The notes under the pieces: model-generated
The model's database searches: none
Told to the model about the DNA's origin: nothing
What the model saw: only the letters and a program-made list of their open reading frames with translations
Position numbers and translations under genes: made by a program
Shown here: positions 34,252 through 48,802 of the stretch, piece after piece
Layout: each line of letters begins with the position of its first letter
Numbering within the stretch: position 1 is the first letter of the stretch
NCBI GenBank assembly: GCA_025201345.1
Contig: JAIXMG010000009.1
Location: 1,154,869 to 1,218,868, forward strand
Length of the DNA stretch: 64,000 nt
DNA from: Thamnidium elegans
Taxonomy: Eukaryota; Mucoromycota; Mucoromycetes; Mucorales; Mucoraceae
Reading direction: 5' to 3'

Positions 34252-35796
34252 ATGTCTCCTACTGCCTCAACAACCTCAGCCATTCCCGCCGCACCTTTAC
34301 CCGGACATGTTAGTAACTTGACTGTAAAAGAAAACGATATGCTCAAGCAACTTTGGACTCGTCTTTTCGAACTTTTCAAGCAAAAAGGTACCGAATGGGT
34401 ACCTGCAAAGACCGAAGAAGCTCCTGCCAAAAAAGGATGGTTCGCCAAAAAGGAACCTACTGTTGTTAAGGATGTTTTTATTGGCGTAGGTGTCGATCCT
34501 CAATGGTTGGCCTTACCTCTTGAAAAGGCTTTACCTTTAATTCCTGGAACTTCGCTTCGTAGTACTTTCTGGAACATGGTCGCTACAGATAACCCAGATG
34601 CCGTCTGTCTTCGTTTCTTGCGTGCTCGTAAGTGGGATTTGGATGCTGCTTATAACATGTTGGCCAACACCCTTCGTTGGAGATTATCCTACCGTATTGA
34701 TGATATTGTTGCTCTTGGTGAAAATGGTTTGCGTGATGAACTTAACAAACTTCAACCTGAATTAGGTGATTGTTTCATTACTCAACTTAACTCTGGTAAA
34801 GCTTATTTGGGTGGTCCTGATAAGGATGGTCGTGGTATCTGGTATGTTCATTTTTATATTATTGTTATTTTTTGTCATAAATATTTACTTTTTTTTTTTT
34901 TTAGTTTCATTAACGTGTGCTTCCATCTTAAAGAAGACCAACCTGCCGAAATTATCAAGCTTTTAACCATGTACATTATGGAAACTTCTCGTGTTGTTGT
35001 TCACCAACCTGTTGAATCTGCTTGTATTGTATTCAACATGGATAAGTTCACTCTTAAAAATATGGTATGTATAACAAAGTGTGAGAGAGCTTTATTTATT
35101 TATTTTGTTTGGGGTGGGGGTGATCAAGGCACACACATAAAGTTGGGACAAATAATAGTAGAGAAGGTACAAGTGTAACATAGATTATTAACTTTAATTT
35201 TTTTTTTTTTTTTTTAGGATTTCGACTTTGTTAAATTTTTGGTAACCTGTTTCGAAGCTTACTATCCCGAGACTTTAGGTTCTTGTTTGATCCACAGAGC
35301 TCCTTGGGTCTTCTCTACTATTTGGAACTTGATTACTCCTCTTTTGGATCCCGTTGTTGCTTCCAAGATCCACTTCACCAAAGATTGTAAGGAATTAACC
35401 AATTTTGTCCCTATGGATGCTTTACCAGGAAACATTACTGGTGAAGTTGGTAAGAAAACTAAGGATGAGTCTATGAAGATTGACCCTGTTGCTCCTGGTA
35501 CTTTGACCACTCCCTCCACTCCTGCTTACCAAGACTACCAAGATATGATCAAGGAATACCAATTCGAAACCTTGGATTGGGCCAAGACCAAGACTGCTGA
35601 AGGATCTAACGAAACTGAAACTCGTCGTGAGCTCGCTAGACAATACCGTGTTGCTCGTATTAAGGCTGAATTCGATGTTAGAGGTCCTACCAGTTATCAA
35701 GCCAAGGGTCTTATTACTGTCAACGCCGAAGGTCGTGTTTTCCTTGACTATGGAAGTGACAACTGGGTTCCTTTGGATATCACTGAAACTGTTTAA
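34252..35796 (+). CDS. Sec14-like CRAL-TRIO phosphatidylinositol transfer protein
   Basis: Three exons, 34252-34841, 34905-35064 and 35218-35796, give 442 residues. After a Pro/Ala/Ser-rich N-terminus and a Lys-rich stretch (about 55-75), a CRAL-TRIO N-terminal helix set (CLRFLRARKWDLDAAYNMLA) precedes the lipid-binding lobe: YLGGPDKDGRGICFINVCFH, then DFDFVKFLVTCFEAYYPETL and IHRAPWVFSTIWNLITPLLD. Such proteins move or present phosphatidylinositol and a second lipid between membranes. The architecture, with a long N-terminal part and a C-terminal extension after the lobe, resembles yeast Csr1/Sfh2-type Sec14 homologues; assignment to one paralogue is uncertain. Codon use is strongly biased, suggesting good expression. 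A (TC)n tract follows the stop. Confidence 0.9.
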
Positions 35797-36207
35797 ATCT
35801 TTCTCTCTCTCTCTCTCTCTCTCTTCTTTTTTGCAACAATAAACGGCTGATTTCTTCTGGAAAAGAAAGTATAGCCAACTTATTATTCTATCCTCTTCTT
35901 ATTATTCATCTACACCTATTTTTATTTTTTAAATCTCTCCTACCTATTCATACCCTCCATTTTATCAATAAATTATTACATTTATTAACAAATTACATTT
36001 TTTTTTTTTTTACTGTTTCGTATGTTATTTATTACGGTTACTTTTTTTTTAAAACAACGTCGATTTAAAGATACGTCGCTCAGCCCAAAAGTAAAAAGTA
36101 ATCTGTGTTCCCAATAAAAACATTTGTAGTTGATACTATGCGTTCTAGATATTGAATTATTACGCCTATAAAGAGAAAGACACTTATCCCCCAAAATAAA
36201 GATGCCG

Positions 36208-36243
<36 letters not shown>

Positions 36244-36684
36244 ACCTCCCAAGCTCCTTCTAGCTTAATTGTATTCACTATTCTACTTCATTAGAAAATT
36301 TTTGTGACACATAAATAAACCAGTTACAGTCAGAATAGACGATCGGTATCGCTTTGTTTGGGACCATTCAATAAGAAAATATAAATATGATTTGTAATTC
36401 TCCAATACTATTTTTGACAGGTAGTTTTTTTTTTTTAAAAAAAAAAAGACAAAACTTATCCTTTTGAAACGCAAAGGATATAATCTCGAGATCAATATTT
36501 TATACAAATATACGATTTAATGCAGAGTTTAAAGACAATCAAATTATAGAATAATAAAAGTTTTAGATAATTTACAACATCATACAAATTTATTTAATTT
36601 AAATTTTAAAAGGGGGAGGGGGGGAGATTCTAATTAATTGATATTTTTTTTCTGTGTTTTTTGTGTTTTTGTGTTTTTATAAAT
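35797..36684. other. Convergent 3' UTR region between the Sec14-like and FAS genes
   Basis: Contains a (TC)n run (35803-35823), T and A runs (about 36000-36012 and 36208-36243) and a G run near 36615. No gene is seen. Confidence 0.6.
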
Positions 36685-39600
36685 TTACTGAGCCAAGGCA
36701 ACGGCAACACTGTAAGCACCACTGTGACTGATAGAGACATTTACATTTTTGATACCAGCAACAGAGGCAGCACTCAAAGCCTTACCAGTCAAGACGACTT
36801 CAGGAGCACCGACTTCATTTGATTTAATTTCAATCTCGTTCAAGGGAGCACCAGCACCATCGGAGGGGATGTTTCCGAAAGAAGAGATAGCTTTAAAGAC
36901 GGCTTCCTTTGCAGACCAACGACCTGTGAAGCTAGCTTGGGGATCAGGGCGAGCATTACAGTATTCGATTTCAGCTGTAGTAAAGTTACGTTCGATAAAA
37001 GTAGAGTTTTCGATATTGACAGCGTTGGTTAATTCAACATCAACACCTACACCGCGCTTACCAGCTTGTTGTTCTGTGAGAGAAGCAAGGATGTTCTTTG
37101 TAATCTCAGCATCACCGACTGTGGGAGCAGACAAGTTAGCGGACTTGTTAGTGAAATGCCATGACTTCTTTTCCTTGGAGTATTCAACACGAGCACTAGG
37201 GTTCAAGTAGACAGAGGATTCGAGTTCATCAGTATAAGGAGCTTCGTTCTTGACTTGAACAAAGTCGGCAACACCAGTAAGAGAATCATGGAGATAACGG
37301 TAGGTCTTGGCATAACGTTGAGCGTTCTTAGCCTTATAAGCATTGTATTGGTTTTCTTCTAAAGCGGCAAGAACGTAATCGGGATGAATAATCAAAACCT
37401 CACCACCAGCTTGACCGAAACCGAAAGACTTGAGGAGACCAGCCTTCAAACCGTCAGTTTGAATAGAGCGAGAAGGATAGACAATGTATTCAAAGTCTCT
37501 CATAACGACATCGACGTTATCAGCATTACGGTTACCGGGGACGAGACCGTTAAGCAAACATTGCATCATACCGTTAGCCATCCAGGAGGCTGCAGGGCCC
37601 TTAGGATGACCAGTCAAGTATTTTTGAGTAATGGCCAAAAGAGCATTACCCTTAGAACGACCAAGATGCTTCAATTGAGAGTTAAGAACACGAGATTCGT
37701 TCTTATCGTTAGCCTTGGTAGAGGTACCGTGGAAAGAGGCAACACCAATATCATCAATGGTTAAACCGTAGACAGCAAGGGCACCACGAATAGGCGCAAT
37801 ATTAGCATCGTTCTTGAAGAAGTTGTGGTTATAAGTACTCAAACATTCCTTTTCTTGACGCTTAGCCTCAGCATGGATGAAAGTAGTGCGTTCTTCGAGC
37901 CAGGCTTGTTCATCTTCTTGAGCAAGTTCGCCAGAAGTCTTGAGCTCAGCCAACTCTTCACGGAGTTCCTCATACTCGCTTTCAACCCAAGATTTAATTT
38001 GGGCACGACGAGCCTTGATTTGTCTAGCACGGTAGTTGAAGTTCAACAAGGGAGAAGGTCTCTTGGACTTGTTTTCACGAGCAGTAGTCAAGATACCGGC
38101 ACCAGGGGCAGGGACGGAGCGACCTTCCTTATCAGTAGCGGTGCTGCTAAGTGCAATAATACCGTAGATGGGAGAGCCGATTTCAATGGCAGTAGCAGCA
38201 GACATAAGAATATGGTTAGCAGAACCATGAGCTTCCATGAATCCACTTCTGGAAGTAGTAGTAGGACGAGACATTTCAGCAGGAGTACGGCCATGAGCAA
38301 ATTCCTCAACGGCGTTAGAGGTAGCCTTCATGTTGGCGAATTCATAACTAGATTCTTCGGTGATATCTTCAGTGGCACCAGCAATCATAATCTTGGCCTT
38401 ACCAGTCAAAAGAGACTCACAAGCTAATTCGATAGAAACAGCAGAAGTGGCACAAGCATTAACGGGAGTCTTGATAGGACCGGATGAAGAAAGGAGCAAC
38501 ATGTTGATCCAAGCAGGCATAGTGTTAATGAAAGACTCTTGAAGAATATCCTTTTGAACAGGCTTGTCAAGGAGACGATCACGGTAAAGACCTCTTTGAG
38601 ACCATTGACCACCGACACCGGAACCAGTAGTGTTACCGATCTCAGAGACATGGACATACTTGAAGAATTCATAAGGATCGGTGATACCAGCAGAAACGAA
38701 AGCTTCGACAGTAGAGACAATGTTGAACAAAGTGACAGGATCAACTTGATCAACAATATCCTTAGGAACACCATAACGAGCAGCATTCCAACCAGTAGGG
38801 ATTTGACCAGCAACAAGACGATCGAAACGAAGAGCCTTAGGGACATATAAAGTAGCGCCCTTACGCAAGACAACGCACCAATCACCATTAGCGTTTTCGT
38901 AGACATCGGCCTTATCACCTTGTTGGAGCTTGAAGTGTTCAGCTTCTTCCTTGGAACACTCGAAAGGCTCAAGATCGTGATCAACAACGATTTCTTGCAT
39001 GAGCATCTTCTTTTCAGGGTTGTAGCCATCCATAACGGTAGGGTCTGTATTAAAAAAAAAGTTAGTTCTATTTAAAAAAAAAAAGTTGCTTAAAAATAAT
39101 TTATATATACGTACCAATAAGACGAATACCACAATGTTCAAGAATTTGTTTTTCATACTTGGCCTTGATATCTTTTTCTTCAATAGGTTCACCAGACTTG
39201 GCATCTAACCAGCCAGAGTAGAACTTACCTGTCTTCAAATTACCGTCGTGGTGCTTAATAAAGCCCATAATCCAGGCCATTTCGATACAACCTTCAAGAG
39301 AGAATTCACCGTGAGCTTCCATTTCCCAACGAGTTCTAGCATTACCCCAAGGGGAAACTTCACCGAAACCAGCAACAACAATAACTTGTTCGAGATCGAG
39401 CATACCCTTAAGATGACCAAGATGCTTGAAAGCGTCATAGGCCTTGAGAGTAGGGAAATCGAACTTCATGTTTGCACGAGGAGTGATGTTATGAGGCTTG
39501 TGCTTACGCTCAGCCTCTTCACCAAAGACAACCTTGAAATCAAGAGCATTTTCAACATCAATAGCCTTACGAACTTCAGCAGTTTCACGGATTTCCTTAC

Positions 39601-42600
39601 GCAAATTAGCACTGACTTCATTCAAGTTCGTAATGAATTGAAGACCACCGTTAAGATCGGCCCAAACAGGTTCGTTTTGACAGAGTTCAACAATGGAAGG
39701 ATGCATGAGACCAAGAATGTTGAAAGACATTTCGACAGTGGAGAAAGTTCTGACACCAAGAGCTTCAATACCTTCAGCAACCATGTTATTAGCACTCATC
39801 AAACCAGTACCACGAGTCCAACCAATGACGGCACCAGCAATAATCAAGTATTGAGACCAACTCTCAGAGTACCAACGGTTGAAGAGGGTTTCAAGAGAGA
39901 TCTTGGATTCACCATAAAGACCATCAGCACCGAAAGTACCATGGTTAGGAGACAAGGGGAGGATGACTTGAGCAGGGCGAGTATCGGATCCAATGTTTTG
40001 CTTATGAGTCTTGACATTACCCAACATACGGAGGAGATTAGTCAACATAATACGATGAGCAAGCTCAGACTTGGAATCAATACCATCAATTTCACGACCA
40101 TTTTCAGGGATAGCAGCGAAAGGAATAATGAAATCAAGATCCCAGTTAAGACCCTTAGGATCATAAATGTAGTTAATCAAAGCATCACAATCTTGCTTGG
40201 CACCTTGGTTGAAAGGAACAACAACAAGTTCGGAACCCTTGGAACCGTAAGTCTGATAGATAGATTGGAAGTATTGAGTAACTTCACGACTGAAACGAGA
40301 AGTAGTGACAACAACCTTAGCACCACCGGAAATAAGACCCTTCATAACTTCAGAACCGATAGAATCTCTACCGGCACCAGTTAAGAGAACACACTTATCA
40401 GCAAAGGTAATACCTTGTTCGGCAATTTCACTCAAGACGTTAAGATAAGTAGAAGTGAGCTTGTTACTGAATTCCCAACCACTAGGATCGTTGACATTCT
40501 TCTTCTTAAGATGCAAGAAGGGAATAGTTTCTGTCTTGGGTTGAGCAACACGCTTACGTTCGGGGATACGGTTAACAGTAGAAGCACGACGTTGACGAGA
40601 TCTTTCTTCTCTGATGATAGAGTTGGACATGGACATAGAACGCAAGACATCAGTATAGAGTTCCTTGATAGCGATCTTGGTGCTCTTCTTCATCTTGTTT
40701 TGGTTACGAATAATCTTGTAAATACGGCCAAGATCTTGTTGAACCTTGAGACGGTTAGAGAACTCGGAGACCTTAGATCCAGCAGTCATATCGTTGACAT
40801 ATTCAGATAACTTACGACAACCAGGACGAGGAACCTCAGCATAACCAATATCACCCTTTTCAGAGATGGTAGTCTTGGGACCAGTAGGGAAACCAACATC
40901 CTTATATACGGGGCTTTCAGCAAGAACGTCGACACAGTTTTCAATCAAAGCTTGACCGAATTCCTTAGCAAGTCTGTAGGTTTCACCCTTATCACCAGCA
41001 CAGTTCTCAACATTGTAACGCATGTAATCAATTAATTGAGGATAGGCACGGTTCATGATGCGCAAGCACTTGGCAGTAACTTCACGATCAACAATAGCAA
41101 GCTTACCAAAGATAATATCGTACCACATCTCTAAAGCATCTTGACGAGACCAGTTCCAGTAAGAATCATAACGACGGGCCTTAAGAGTAGTGAAAGCAGG
41201 CTTGATACCATCGGCATAGATATCACCATGTTCAGCAAGCCATAAATCGAGTTCAGCTTGTAACTTGGCAGTGGTAACCTTTTCTTGTTCATACAACTTG
41301 GCACCTTCACGCAAGTCCTTTTGGAGATACTTGGCGTACAAGTTAAGTTGTTGATAGATCAAAGCATCTTGCTTAGCCTTCATAGCATCAAACTCTTCAC
41401 TATTAATAACAGCGGCAGCACCTCCACCTCCACCAGCGGCAGCACCGGCACCAGGAGCGGATAAAGTAATACCAGCTCTCTTAGCATAAGCTTGAGCAAC
41501 AGAATCTAACCAAGCCTTAGCTTCAGGTTCAGCGCCTAAACGAGTAGCAGGTTCCATGGTAATGGCGATCAAAAGAGCACCTTCAAGACGACCAGGTCCC
41601 AAACCATAAGAGGTACCGAGATAAGTCTTTGCAGAGTTCAAAGTGAAACCACCAGGCATCTTGGCACCAATCATCTTGGCAACCAAAGTACTAGAGTGCT
41701 TACCGAGAGTACCAGGGAAACTGTTGTTCATGGTAGCTCCAAGTTCATCCAAAGGAGTTTCTTCAGATTTCTCAGGAACGGCATTGTTGAATTCCTTTTG
41801 CAAATCACCAAGAATTTCGTTTTGAAGAGTAGATTTACCACCAACTAAATCCTTAATAGCCTTACCCAAAGGAACTTCGTCAATAGATTTCTTAAGCTTT
41901 TGAGCAATAACAGCATGAATGATTTCAGTAGCCGTGACAGGAGCATCAGTAACAGCAGCAGCAGGTCCAGCGGAAGCAACAGGTGCAGCGGCAACAGGTG
42001 CAGCGGCAACAGCAGCAGGAGTAGCAGGAGAAGCAGCAGAGGCAGAAGAGGAAGCCTCAGGAGCAGCTTCTTCTTCAGCAGCATTCTCGAACTCGTAGTA
42101 AATTTCCTTGGCATCCTTGGAAATGTTCAAGTTTTGACGACGGTTACTCAAAGCGTTATCGTAAGCTTGGTACTTGAGGTTCAAAGTACGAACAGCCATA
42201 CCACTTAAAGTAGGAGAAGGACCAATTTCAATAAGACGTTCGATCTTGTAATTCTTGAACAATTGATCTTGAGTTTCGATCCATCTGACAGGAGAAGCGA
42301 ATTGATAAGCCAAAAGTTCAATCAAAAGAATATAACCGAGACGTTGTTGTTGAGCAGGAGTGACATATTTATCGTCAGTCCAGTTCTTGAGAACCTTACC
42401 CAAACGAGGACTAGAAGTTAAACGGTAGACATCTTCGATATAACTCTTTTCAGTACTGAAAGGTTGAGCAGTCAAATTGGGAATATATTTATCTCTCAAT
42501 TGAGCAACATTGATATCAGAGGGGTTAAACTTCTTGGCAAGGAAAGTACGGAAAGGTGAAACACCACTGAGCAAGAAAGACGAATGGAAAGGTACATCGA

Positions 42601-45600
42601 TACCAGGAAGAGGGACAGTAGCATGACCTCGTTCAAGTTGAACACGACCCTTAGCTTGCTTGACCTTAGTCTTTTCGAAGGCACCATCAATAATTTCATT
42701 CAAGTGCTTCTTGACATCTTCAAGGGACATAGTTTCCATCAATTTTTGAAGATCAATGTTGGCAGTCTTAATATAGTTCAAAACGTTAGCAAGAGCATCA
42801 AGGTTTTGAAGAGCACCAGCTGCGACATATTGCCAGTTTTCAACATTGAAGTTGACAATTTCCAATACATCACCGCCGCGACGAGCGATAGAATCGACAA
42901 CATAACGAAGAGCAGTATCGTTGAAAGTCTTTGAAACACGAGCAGGGTTGACAGCAACCATACCATAGTTAGAACGACCTTCTTCATCACGCTTGACAGC
43001 AGATTGCATAGTCATACCACGATAGAAGACAACATCAACAAGGGAATCCAAAGGTAAGACATCACCAACGGAAGCCAAGGCAGCGTATTCGCCAAGAGAG
43101 TGACCAGCGAAAGCACAGTTTCCTTGGATCAATTCCTTGGAACGCATATCTTCAAATGCAGCCTTTTCCATTAAAGTTAAAGCAGGTTGTGTGAATTGAG
43201 TGGCAAACAAAAGACCATTAGGAGAACGGAATGTATAGAAAGCAGTACGAGAGTTAATGCTAGGGAATAAAGGAAGAGTACTGACGGAACCATCAGCATC
43301 GACAACATCGTAAGTCATACTCATATAGTTTTGACGGATCATGTTACCACGAGGGCCACCGAAATGAACAACCTTTTCCTTGGGGTTACTACGAACAATT
43401 TCAATGATAGAGAAACCATAGTTTTCCATGAAATGTTTATCGGCTTGATCCCAAATAGCCTTGGCAACAGGTGAACTATCATATAAAGCCATACCCATAC
43501 CTATTTCTTGAGAACCTTGACCGGTAAAGACATAAGCAGAGACGGGTTGCTCAACTTCAGCAGTACCTTCAACAACCTTCTCGTTGTTTTGGTTAACAGT
43601 CTCAACCTTGATGATCTTACGACCGTTCTTCATACCAGTATGATAAAGCTTGGTTTCAAGTCTATCAGAAGGTAAGACCATACCAACAAACTTGACATCA
43701 TAGGCAACAACACGACGAGGAACGTTGTCAGCAGCAAAGATTTCAACGAACTTACGAGTAGAAGCACTAGTCCACATACCATGAGTGATAGTACCAGGTA
43801 AGAGGGCCAAATCAGCAAAGTAAGGGTTAACGTGAATAGGGTTGAAATCACCAGACACATTAGCATAAGGCTCGTTGGAAGCAGGAGAATGAACAACAGA
43901 AGAGTAAGTAGATTGACTGGGCATAACAGAGTATCCACCGTTCTCAAAGAAATGAGCTTGTTCGATCTCTTGAGCATTACGCTTTAAGTATTCAATAACA
44001 GGGTTACCATGAGACTCACCAGACTCGTATTCAATCTTGGCAATTTCAACAAATTCCTTAGTAGAAACTTGCATGACAATAGTACCAGTAGTCTTAACAG
44101 AAGAGAAAACTCTCTTGTTCTTGTACTTGAGCTCAGTATTCAAACGGAAAATCAAGGAAGAGCCAACGGTAATTTCGTGGGTCTCCAAAGCTTCTTCATT
44201 CCATTGAATCCATTCCTTGGTTTTGAGAACAGCAATATCCTTAATATCCTTAATCTTGAATAACATAGGTGTTTCAACCTTGCGTTCGAAAGTGTGCTCG
44301 AAATCGTCAAAGGCACCACGATAAAGGAATTGAGAAGTAACTTCAAGAACGGGCTTACCCTCACGGACAATAACACCCTTGACTTCAATCATCTTTCCAG
44401 AATCAGTATTGATAATAGCATTAATATTGGCAAAAGTATCAACGACATCGCCGACCTTGAGAAGATCAGAACCTTCCAAGAGACGATAACCGTTACCCAA
44501 ATGAACAAGTCTTAAAAGATCACCATCAATAACCTTAGGGAAGATAGCCTTCATGATAGCCTTCCAGCCAACAACGATAGCGAAATCCATAGGAGCATAG
44601 ACAATTTTTTGACCACGATCAACAAAAACCTCAGCTTGGTTACCAACAGCTTGACAAAATTCCTTAATCTCTTCAGACTTGACAGTTTCATCCTTACCGA
44701 TCAACTTTTCATTGACAGGAATGTTTAAGAAATCGTCTGTGTTATCAATACCGAACCAAAGCTTGTAGTAGAAATTCTTGATACGATCGTTACGACCTTC
44801 CATAACTTCATGAACAGGTGCATAACCAAGTTCAGGCTTGTACTCGAATTGCAAAGGCAAAGGAATCAAATCATTGCCTCTCTTTTCATAGAGCTTGACA
44901 TCGATCAATTTACCAGAGAAAGAAGCTTCAACAGAAGTAATATAATCCTTAGTTTTATCGGTAGCACTCCAAGGTCTCTTATCTTGAACCTTGACGGCAG
45001 TAACGTCACCTTGAGCATTGGTAGAAACAACGACTTTTTGGCCAGCACGAGGACGGAAAATACGCTTAGCAGGGTTATCAATAAAACGCTTTCCTTGAAC
45101 AATAAAAGGGGATGTTAAAAGGGCACGAAGCCAGTTATACTTGGGTCCAGAGACAGCTTGAAGCCATTCATTTTCAGAAGGAATGTTGCTAGATCTGATT
45201 TCATAAATACGTTCGTTAGTAGCAGTAGAAGCTTCCTTGACACTTGTCTTATCAATAGGGAGGCCACCAAGATATTCAGTCTTGGGGATAGGCTTATCCT
45301 TATAATAACGCTCCTTTAAGCTTTCAATGTGGCTTTCGTAAATATCACCGAGGATTTCACCAACGGGTTGATCAGTACGAGTAGCATACTTTGCAGCAAC
45401 AGGACCATGAAGAATACAGGTACGTTGAACATCTTGGTCGACAACAGCACCGAGATCTTCAGATTGCCAAAGAGAATCCTTCTTGAACCAAATATCGAAA
45501 TCTTTATCCATAACAGGAATGAAAGGTACAGGTTTTTGAGCAGGGTTCTTACAAAGGGCAATGAAATGTAAAACATCCTCAGAAGTTAAGAGTTGAGTTT

Positions 45601-48600
45601 CCGCTTCAGGGAATTGAGCCATGAACTCTTCAGTGAAAGGTAAAGGACTTTCCAATTGGTTATAGTTTTGAAGCATAGAAGGCTTTGAGGTCTTACTGAA
45701 ACGCTCTTCAACACGACGTAAGAAATCACCGAGTAGGTTACGGAGAGTGGTATCGATCCAACGCTGTTCATGCTTAACATAGAGTAAAGTGATAATACGA
45801 TAAACGACTTCAGAATATGTCATATCTTGAAGATCGACAGCTTCACCGGACTTCTTTTGACCGAACCAAACCTTTTGGAAGTCAGCATTTAATCTCTTGA
45901 TGATATAATCCTTCTTGGCCATTAAAGCAGGCAAACGCTTATCCTTGGGTAAGTTAAAGATACTTTCATCAAGCTCCTTCCATAACTTAACACCACGAGT
46001 AGCAACCTTATGGATGGGTTCACCAAGTTCAGAAAGAACAGTAATGATACCACCAGTAGGTCCCTTATAAGTCTTTTCCCAATCACCATCATCAACACCA
46101 GGGGCATCAACCATAGCTTGCTTGGCATCAGGAGAGGCTAAACCTTCTAATGCAACCATCATACGAGATCCGAAAAGACAACCGTCAAATGGCATAGGAG
46201 GATAATCGAACTTGAGAGACCAATCACCAGTAATATAAGGTAAAGTATCATCAGCACCACCGAAACCGGAACCAGCAACAAGTACAATGTTAGGTTGACG
46301 ACGAATAGCAGCATAAGTTTCAAGGATAGGTTGATGAGCGTCTTCGAAACTATGATGACCACCGGCACGACCACCAGTCCATTGCATAATAATAGGCATG
46401 GTAGGGTTAGCAGCGGCAATGGCGACAACATGACGGATAGTATCAACACTTCCGGGCTTGAAAGAGATATGACGAATACCGGCTGCTTGCAAGTTAGAAA
46501 TTACCTCGTTCGCTAATTCTAAACTGGGAACACCGGCGGCGATACAGAGACCTTCCATGGGAAGACCTTCCTTACGCATAACTTGTACAAGAGGATATTG
46601 GAAACCCCATTGGCGAACGTTTAAAAAGATAATGTTGAGTGTGATACCTTCACCAGCACGGGTGAGTTTCATAATCTTATCTACTTTATCACGAAGGCGG
46701 TGTTCATTGAAATGTCCACCACCGGCTAATTCGATATGATAACCGGCGTTCATGACTGCTGCAACAAACTTTTCATTGACGGTAGCAGGTGTCATACCAG
46801 CAACCATAAGTGGGGGTTTACCCAACAAACGGGACATCTTTGTGTCCACATGAATACGTCCATTACTATTTTATTTATTTTTAAATGTCAGTTTTATACC
46901 CAAAAAAAAAGGTGCTTTTTTTTATAACTTACCTAGTAGTTTCGACCAACTTGGGTTGGAAAACCTTTGCCCAATCTTGAGAATAGGTAACGGCACGAAT
47001 GTCAGAATCAAAAAGATCTGCCTTGTAAGAGAGATCACGATTACTTCCTTCAAAGGCACCAGCTAAAACAATTTGTACACCTGTACCTTCCTTATTACGA
47101 TATGTTAATCCACCAATACCTGAAGTACCACCTGGTCCGAAATCAATGATATGAGTTAAATCCTTGGCAGCAATAGCACTCTCCCAATGAACATGATGTT
47201 CACAGATAAGTTCTAATAATGCTTTGGTGATATCGGCTGATGTTGTAAGATCTTTGCCTATATAAGTATTGAAACACCGTCATTAGTTATCTTTTTTTTC
47301 AGTTACCCCAACACCCCACTTTAAAATTTTATTTTATTTTCTTCCCCCATATTATGTATGTAATAATAATCTTACCTGAATCAGTTGCATATACAGGAAT
47401 CTTCATATCCTTTGCTTCGAAACGAAGATCGTACTTATCGGCATCGACTAAAAGAATAGGGACTGCAGACTTTAAATAGACACTATGGAAAGGAGCGGTA
47501 ATAGGCAAGAAACGAGAAGAAAACTTGATTTTACGTTGAGAGAAAGGCACACGAGATTGGTCAAGACCAGTAGGTGCCTTCAACTTACGTAAACTGAGGT
47601 TTAAACCATACAAGGATTGAGGAGGACCAGTACAAACAAAAGAACGAGGACCGTTATGTAAAGTAACTTCAATCTTACGATCGGGAGAAAGATGAGAGTT
47701 GGTTTCCTCGAGATATTTTAAGACTTGCGACTCTCTAAGACCAGTAATGGCCAACATAGGGGTAGGGTTACCTTCATTATTACTAATAGAATCTTCAAGA
47801 ACAGTAGGGTTTAATGTGGTAGGAGGGAATACTTGTTGAGCACGAGTACCGATCCAGAAAAGAAGGCCCAATGCCTTTTCGGTATTACGAATAAATTCCT
47901 CTTCAGTAGAAGAAACAGAAATGACTACGGAACTGATAATACCTTGACTATGACCAGTGGTACCTAATTACATAAGTTTAATTAAATATTTCAATTCCCT
48001 AAGAACAATAAAAATAATTACCTTCAAATAAATCACGAACTTCGGCAGGAGTACGATCAAGAACCTTGATCATAACATAGTATTGAAGAATTTGAGTAAG
48101 GCCAATCAAAGGAAAACTAACGGGAGCAGATACAAGATAAGCAAGATCAGGTCTAGCTTCGGCATTATCTAACCAACGTAAGATATCCAAACCCTTGGAA
48201 TGAAGTACACTAGCTTCAGGGCTACGGGCGTATTCAGCCAAAACAACGGCCATACGTTGAACAAAAGGTTGAACAAGACCTTGATAGGTTTCCCAGATCT
48301 CAGAAAGTTCATCGAAATACTCTTCAATATTACCTTGACCACCAAAGATAGCAAAGAGCTTAGCATCACCACGAGTAGCAGCTTCAAATAAAGCAGACTT
48401 TGCGGGAGCAGCTTCTTCGGCTGATATGACATTGTGTTCCTTTAATGCGACAAGGGCAGAATAATAAGCTTGGATAACTACCTTTTTAGATTCAGGAGAG
48501 TCAAGGGAGCGAGTGACAGCATGGACATCATTGTTCTTGAGATATTGATGACCAAAGTCAAGGAAAAGGGTCCGTGCCACAGGTAAAAATTGAGATTCAT

Positions 48601-48802
48601 TAGAGGCACGAGAGGTAGCGAAGTATAAGAATTTAGCGGCAAGTTCAATATCAGTAATCTCTTCAACGGCTTCTACATCGCCCTTGGGAAATTCTTCTCT
48701 AAGCTGTTCAGCAGGAACCCAAATGTTTGCAGGAACAAGAACTGAAACTTCGGTAGTATTTTGTTTGATTGACAAAGGACGAAGTACTTGTTGTTTATCC
48801 AT
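36685..48802 (-). CDS. Fatty acid synthase, fused beta-alpha single polypeptide
   Basis: Five exons on the minus strand: 48802-48022, 47963-47376, 47257-46933, 46865-39115 and 39044-36685. Phase closes throughout, giving 3,934 residues. Domains in order: acetyltransferase (GHSQG, Ser266), enoyl reductase ([13 protein letters not shown] from about 583), dehydratase (GDFNPIHV, His1576; HGMW), malonyl/palmitoyl transferase (GHSLGEY, Ser1821), then the alpha-type start [14 protein letters not shown] (about 2075), an Ala/Pro-rich linker, one ACP (GGKSTLQNE, phosphopantetheine Ser2243), a Gly/Ala linker, ketoreductase ([11 protein letters not shown] about 2727; YGESK), ketosynthase (NACATSAVS, Cys3346) and a C-terminal phosphopantetheinyl transferase ([23 protein letters not shown]). 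It makes long-chain acyl-CoA in the cytosol from acetyl- and malonyl-CoA with NADPH. In yeast these parts are two genes, FAS1 and FAS2. A TATA-like site lies at 48905-48896. Confidence 0.97.

Noticed and set aside
39248..40384. 378-codon ORF on the plus strand inside the FAS gene
   Set aside because: Antisense shadow of strongly codon-biased FAS coding sequence; composition is unlike a protein and no family is seen. The same holds for the other plus-strand ORFs between 36.7 and 48.8 kb.
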